In this document: piece after piece, positions 62,531 to 64,000 of the stretch
Position numbering within the stretch: the first letter of the stretch is position 1
Layout: each line of letters opens with the position of its first letter
Origin: Clostridium tunisiense TJ
GTDB lineage: Bacteria; Bacillota; Clostridia; Clostridiales; Clostridiaceae
NCBI RefSeq assembly: GCF_000300195.1
Contig: NZ_AMQH01000011.1
Location: 186,001 to 250,000 of the forward strand
Direction: 5' to 3'
Length of the DNA: 64,000 nt
Translations under genes and position numbers: made by a program
The notes under the pieces: generated by a model
Databases searched by the model: none
Told to the model about the DNA's origin: nothing
The model's input: only the letters and a program-made list of their open reading frames with translations

Positions 62531-63259
62531 TTAATAAGGTCCTTTGTAATCTCCGATATCCTTAATGTTTTTTAGTTCATCTTTATATTTATCAATATAA
62601 AAAACTCCATTATCATCTAGTGTAGCAAGAAAAACTTCTGAGGGCTTCTTTACATTATATTTTTTAAGTTCTTTCATTAACCATCTTTCATCTTTTCCTA
62701 ATTCTTTTAAGTTTTCATGAAAAACTACTCCATTATATATTAACTCCGTGCTTATAGCTGCTTGCTGAACCTTTTTTTTCATATCCTTTGGAGTCACAGG
62801 TTGATATTCTGACTTTTTAAGTACTGACAATTGCCCATTAGGCTCAATAATTGCATACTCAACTTGATTCAAATCAAAAACATCTTTGTTTCTTAACATT
62901 TGTAGCAAATCAGCTGCTCTGAACTTCATTTTACTTAATGCACCTTCCATTATCTTGCCATTCATAATAACAATTGTTGGTTCACCATCTATATATTTCC
63001 CTATGTAAATCCACTTATTTGTGATTACCTCCATAAGATATCCAAGGGCTGCCCAGGTAATTAATCCAACCCAATGAGGCCACGCTCTGCTGGATAGGTC
63101 TGTAGTTAAAGTGGCAGCAATAGAACCAATTGTTATGCCTAATATATAATCGAAGAAATCCAATTGACTAATTTGTTGCTTTCCAAGGACTCTTGCAAAA
63201 ATTAATAACGTAAAGAATCCTATAATTCCTCTTACTAGTACTACTAGCCCCTCATTCAC
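62531..63259 (-). CDS. DUF421 (YetF-type) membrane protein
   Basis: A 242-residue protein with three transmembrane helices in the first 90 residues and a cytoplasmic YetF-type C-domain of two small alpha-beta units (GEPTIVIMNGKIMEGALSKM, ELLQ-like DLLQMLRNKDVFDLNQVEYA, NGVVFHENLKELG). The start is probably GTG at 63259, since GGAGGG lies 6 bases before it; an ATG overlaps that site. Relatives support spore germination or stress survival in other Firmicutes, but the molecular function is not settled. Confidence 0.85.
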   Translation of the reverse strand: MNEGLVVLVRGIIGFFTLLIFARVLGKQQISQLDFFDYILGITIGSIAATLTTDLSSRAWPHWVGLITWAALGYLMEVITNKWIYIGKYIDGEPTIVIMNGKIMEGALSKMKFRAADLLQMLRNKDVFDLNQVEYAIIEPNGQLSVLKKSEYQPVTPKDMKKKVQQAAISTELIYNGVVFHENLKELGKDERWLMKELKKYNVKKPSEVFLATLDDNGVFYIDKYKDELKNIKDIGDYKGPY

Positions 63260-63455
63260 ATTCATCCCTCCTATGATAATTATCGAGTTCTCAACTGTAT
63301 TTTAACAAACTTCCAACTCTCATGTTATGATTTACTTATCTAGGATAATTATACCTATTTATTAAAAGCTATTGCTTAATACTATTCCAGTATATTACAA
63401 TTATCATATATTATATTTCATCTATGATCTAATAAAAAAGGATGTGGAAATTTTA

Positions 63456-63758
63456 ATGAGTCAATCTGAAAATTTCTTAGAAAAATGGAATAAGTATAGG
63501 CAACTTGGAAAGGTAAAATATGTCCTCTTATTTGGAGTTCTAATAGATACTTTATACTTTTTATTATTTATTACCTTAATACTTCCTATGTTGAAGTATA
63601 ACTTTAATTTTCACTATTATTCTTGGTTTAACTTTATAAAAAATGCTGCTATCGGAATTACTGTTGGTCCTATTATAGGTTTTATTACAGGATATACTCA
63701 GTGGAATGCAAATGAACACAGGCATGCTGCTGTGATGGAGCATGAAGATAGGCTATAA
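63456..63758 (+). CDS. Hypothetical membrane protein
   Basis: A 100-residue protein not recognised as a named family. It has a charged N-terminus (MSQSENFLEKWNKYRQ), two membrane helices (VLLFGVLIDTLYFLLFITLI and AAIGITVGPIIGFITGYTQW) and a His/Glu-rich tail (NANEHRHAAVMEHED). The ATG at 63456 follows AAGGATGTGG; the frame is open 84 bases further up without a ribosome site. Transcribed alone on the plus strand. Confidence 0.65.
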   Translation: MSQSENFLEKWNKYRQLGKVKYVLLFGVLIDTLYFLLFITLILPMLKYNFNFHYYSWFNFIKNAAIGITVGPIIGFITGYTQWNANEHRHAAVMEHEDRL

Positions 63759-63830
63759 GGAAGATTAAACTCTATAATCCTAACATAGAACTTTTACGGA
63801 ATCATGTTTTTACCTCAATAAATAAAGCAA

Positions 63831-63872
63831 AAGGAGCTAATACATAGCTTATAACTATGCAACTAGCTCCTT
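63831..63872 (+). terminator. Hairpin after the last gene
   Basis: AAGGAGCTA pairs with TAGCTCCTT, with an inner CATAG/CTATG stem. The downstream run is only weakly U-rich, so it is a likely but not strong terminator of the 63456 gene. Confidence 0.6.
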
Positions 63873-63901
63873 ATAATTTATTGTTTTCACTTCACTCATA
63901 T

Positions 63902-63968
63902 CTTAGAAGTATAACTTCTCACTATTTTTTTAAGAGGAGTTATACTTCTAAGCACTTTGAACAAAGTG
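63902..63968. other. Cluster of two perfect-type palindromes
   Basis: A 19-bp stem (CTTAGAAGTATAACTTCTC with its complement, one G-T) and directly after it a 7-bp perfect stem (CACTTTG, aa, CAAAGTG). No gene starts here. The cluster may be the edge of a mobile element or a terminator for a gene outside the window. Confidence 0.5.
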
Positions 63969-64000
63969 AAATTATTCGTTTTTTAATGAGTATTATAGCT

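Overview
The window is AT-rich (roughly 30% G+C by eye) and looks like a chromosome segment of a low-GC Gram-positive anaerobe, most likely Clostridium sensu stricto. Signs are strong purine-rich ribosome sites (AGGAGG and many GGGG variants), gene families common in clostridia (DUF3267, DUF3795, DUF3021 with LytTR, DUF3006 with a ComEC-like hydrolase, CotH, YetF/DUF4363), an IS607-type element, and intrinsic hairpin-plus-U terminators. No rRNA, tRNA, CRISPR array or prophage was seen. Most genes between 11 and 47 kb lie on the minus strand.

Layout. 0-6 kb: small-molecule enzymes (two methyltransferases, a phosphoesterase, a nucleotidyltransferase), one copy of a short inverted-repeat element (MITE-like), and an IS607-type remnant with an intact TnpB but a gutted serine recombinase. 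6-9.5 kb: an AraC-VOC fusion regulator between two direct repeats, then an ECF sigma / anti-sigma / ABC-2 permease operon with a second MITE copy directly upstream. 10-17 kb: a methyltransferase, a cupin-cytochrome b5-like fusion, CutC with an MlrC-like M81 protein, a DUF3267 zincin, a serine hydrolase and a DUF3795 protein.

17.2-25.9 kb: a tight seven-gene operon with its own promoter and terminator. It encodes a TIM-barrel lipoprotein, a VTC polyphosphate-polymerase domain protein, a DUF4956 membrane protein, a CotH kinase-like protein, a membrane-anchored TIM-barrel/CBM9-like protein, a HEAT-repeat protein and a processive GT2 glycosyltransferase. I infer a cell-surface or spore-surface glycan system that uses phosphate or polyphosphate chemistry. 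This is the best candidate here for an undescribed system.

26.3-39.1 kb: a run of about twenty co-oriented genes: nine GNAT acetyltransferases, methyltransferases, two S51-type peptidases, VOC, DUF4440, Nif3, MBL and esterase proteins, a 2H phosphoesterase and MTA/SAH nucleosidase. It resembles a stockpile of modification and resistance-type cassettes. Signs of recent rearrangement include a duplicated S51 gene end and a methyltransferase interrupted by one UGA codon. 39.1-42 kb: a three-gene ABC-2 exporter operon behind a ykkC-class riboswitch with a mutually exclusive terminator and a clear sigma-A promoter.

42-64 kb: a 1785-residue secreted subtilase, a LytTR/DUF3021/ABC-2 module, DUF3006 with a ComEC-like MBL lipoprotein, a small Gly/Cys-tailed protein, a PatB/MalY C-S lyase, a second subtilase, a secreted-type triple-repeat protein, an array of 24-nt tandem repeats, NudC, a YhfC-type membrane protein, a 51-residue membrane protein, a YaeI-like phosphoesterase and a DUF4363/YetF pair.
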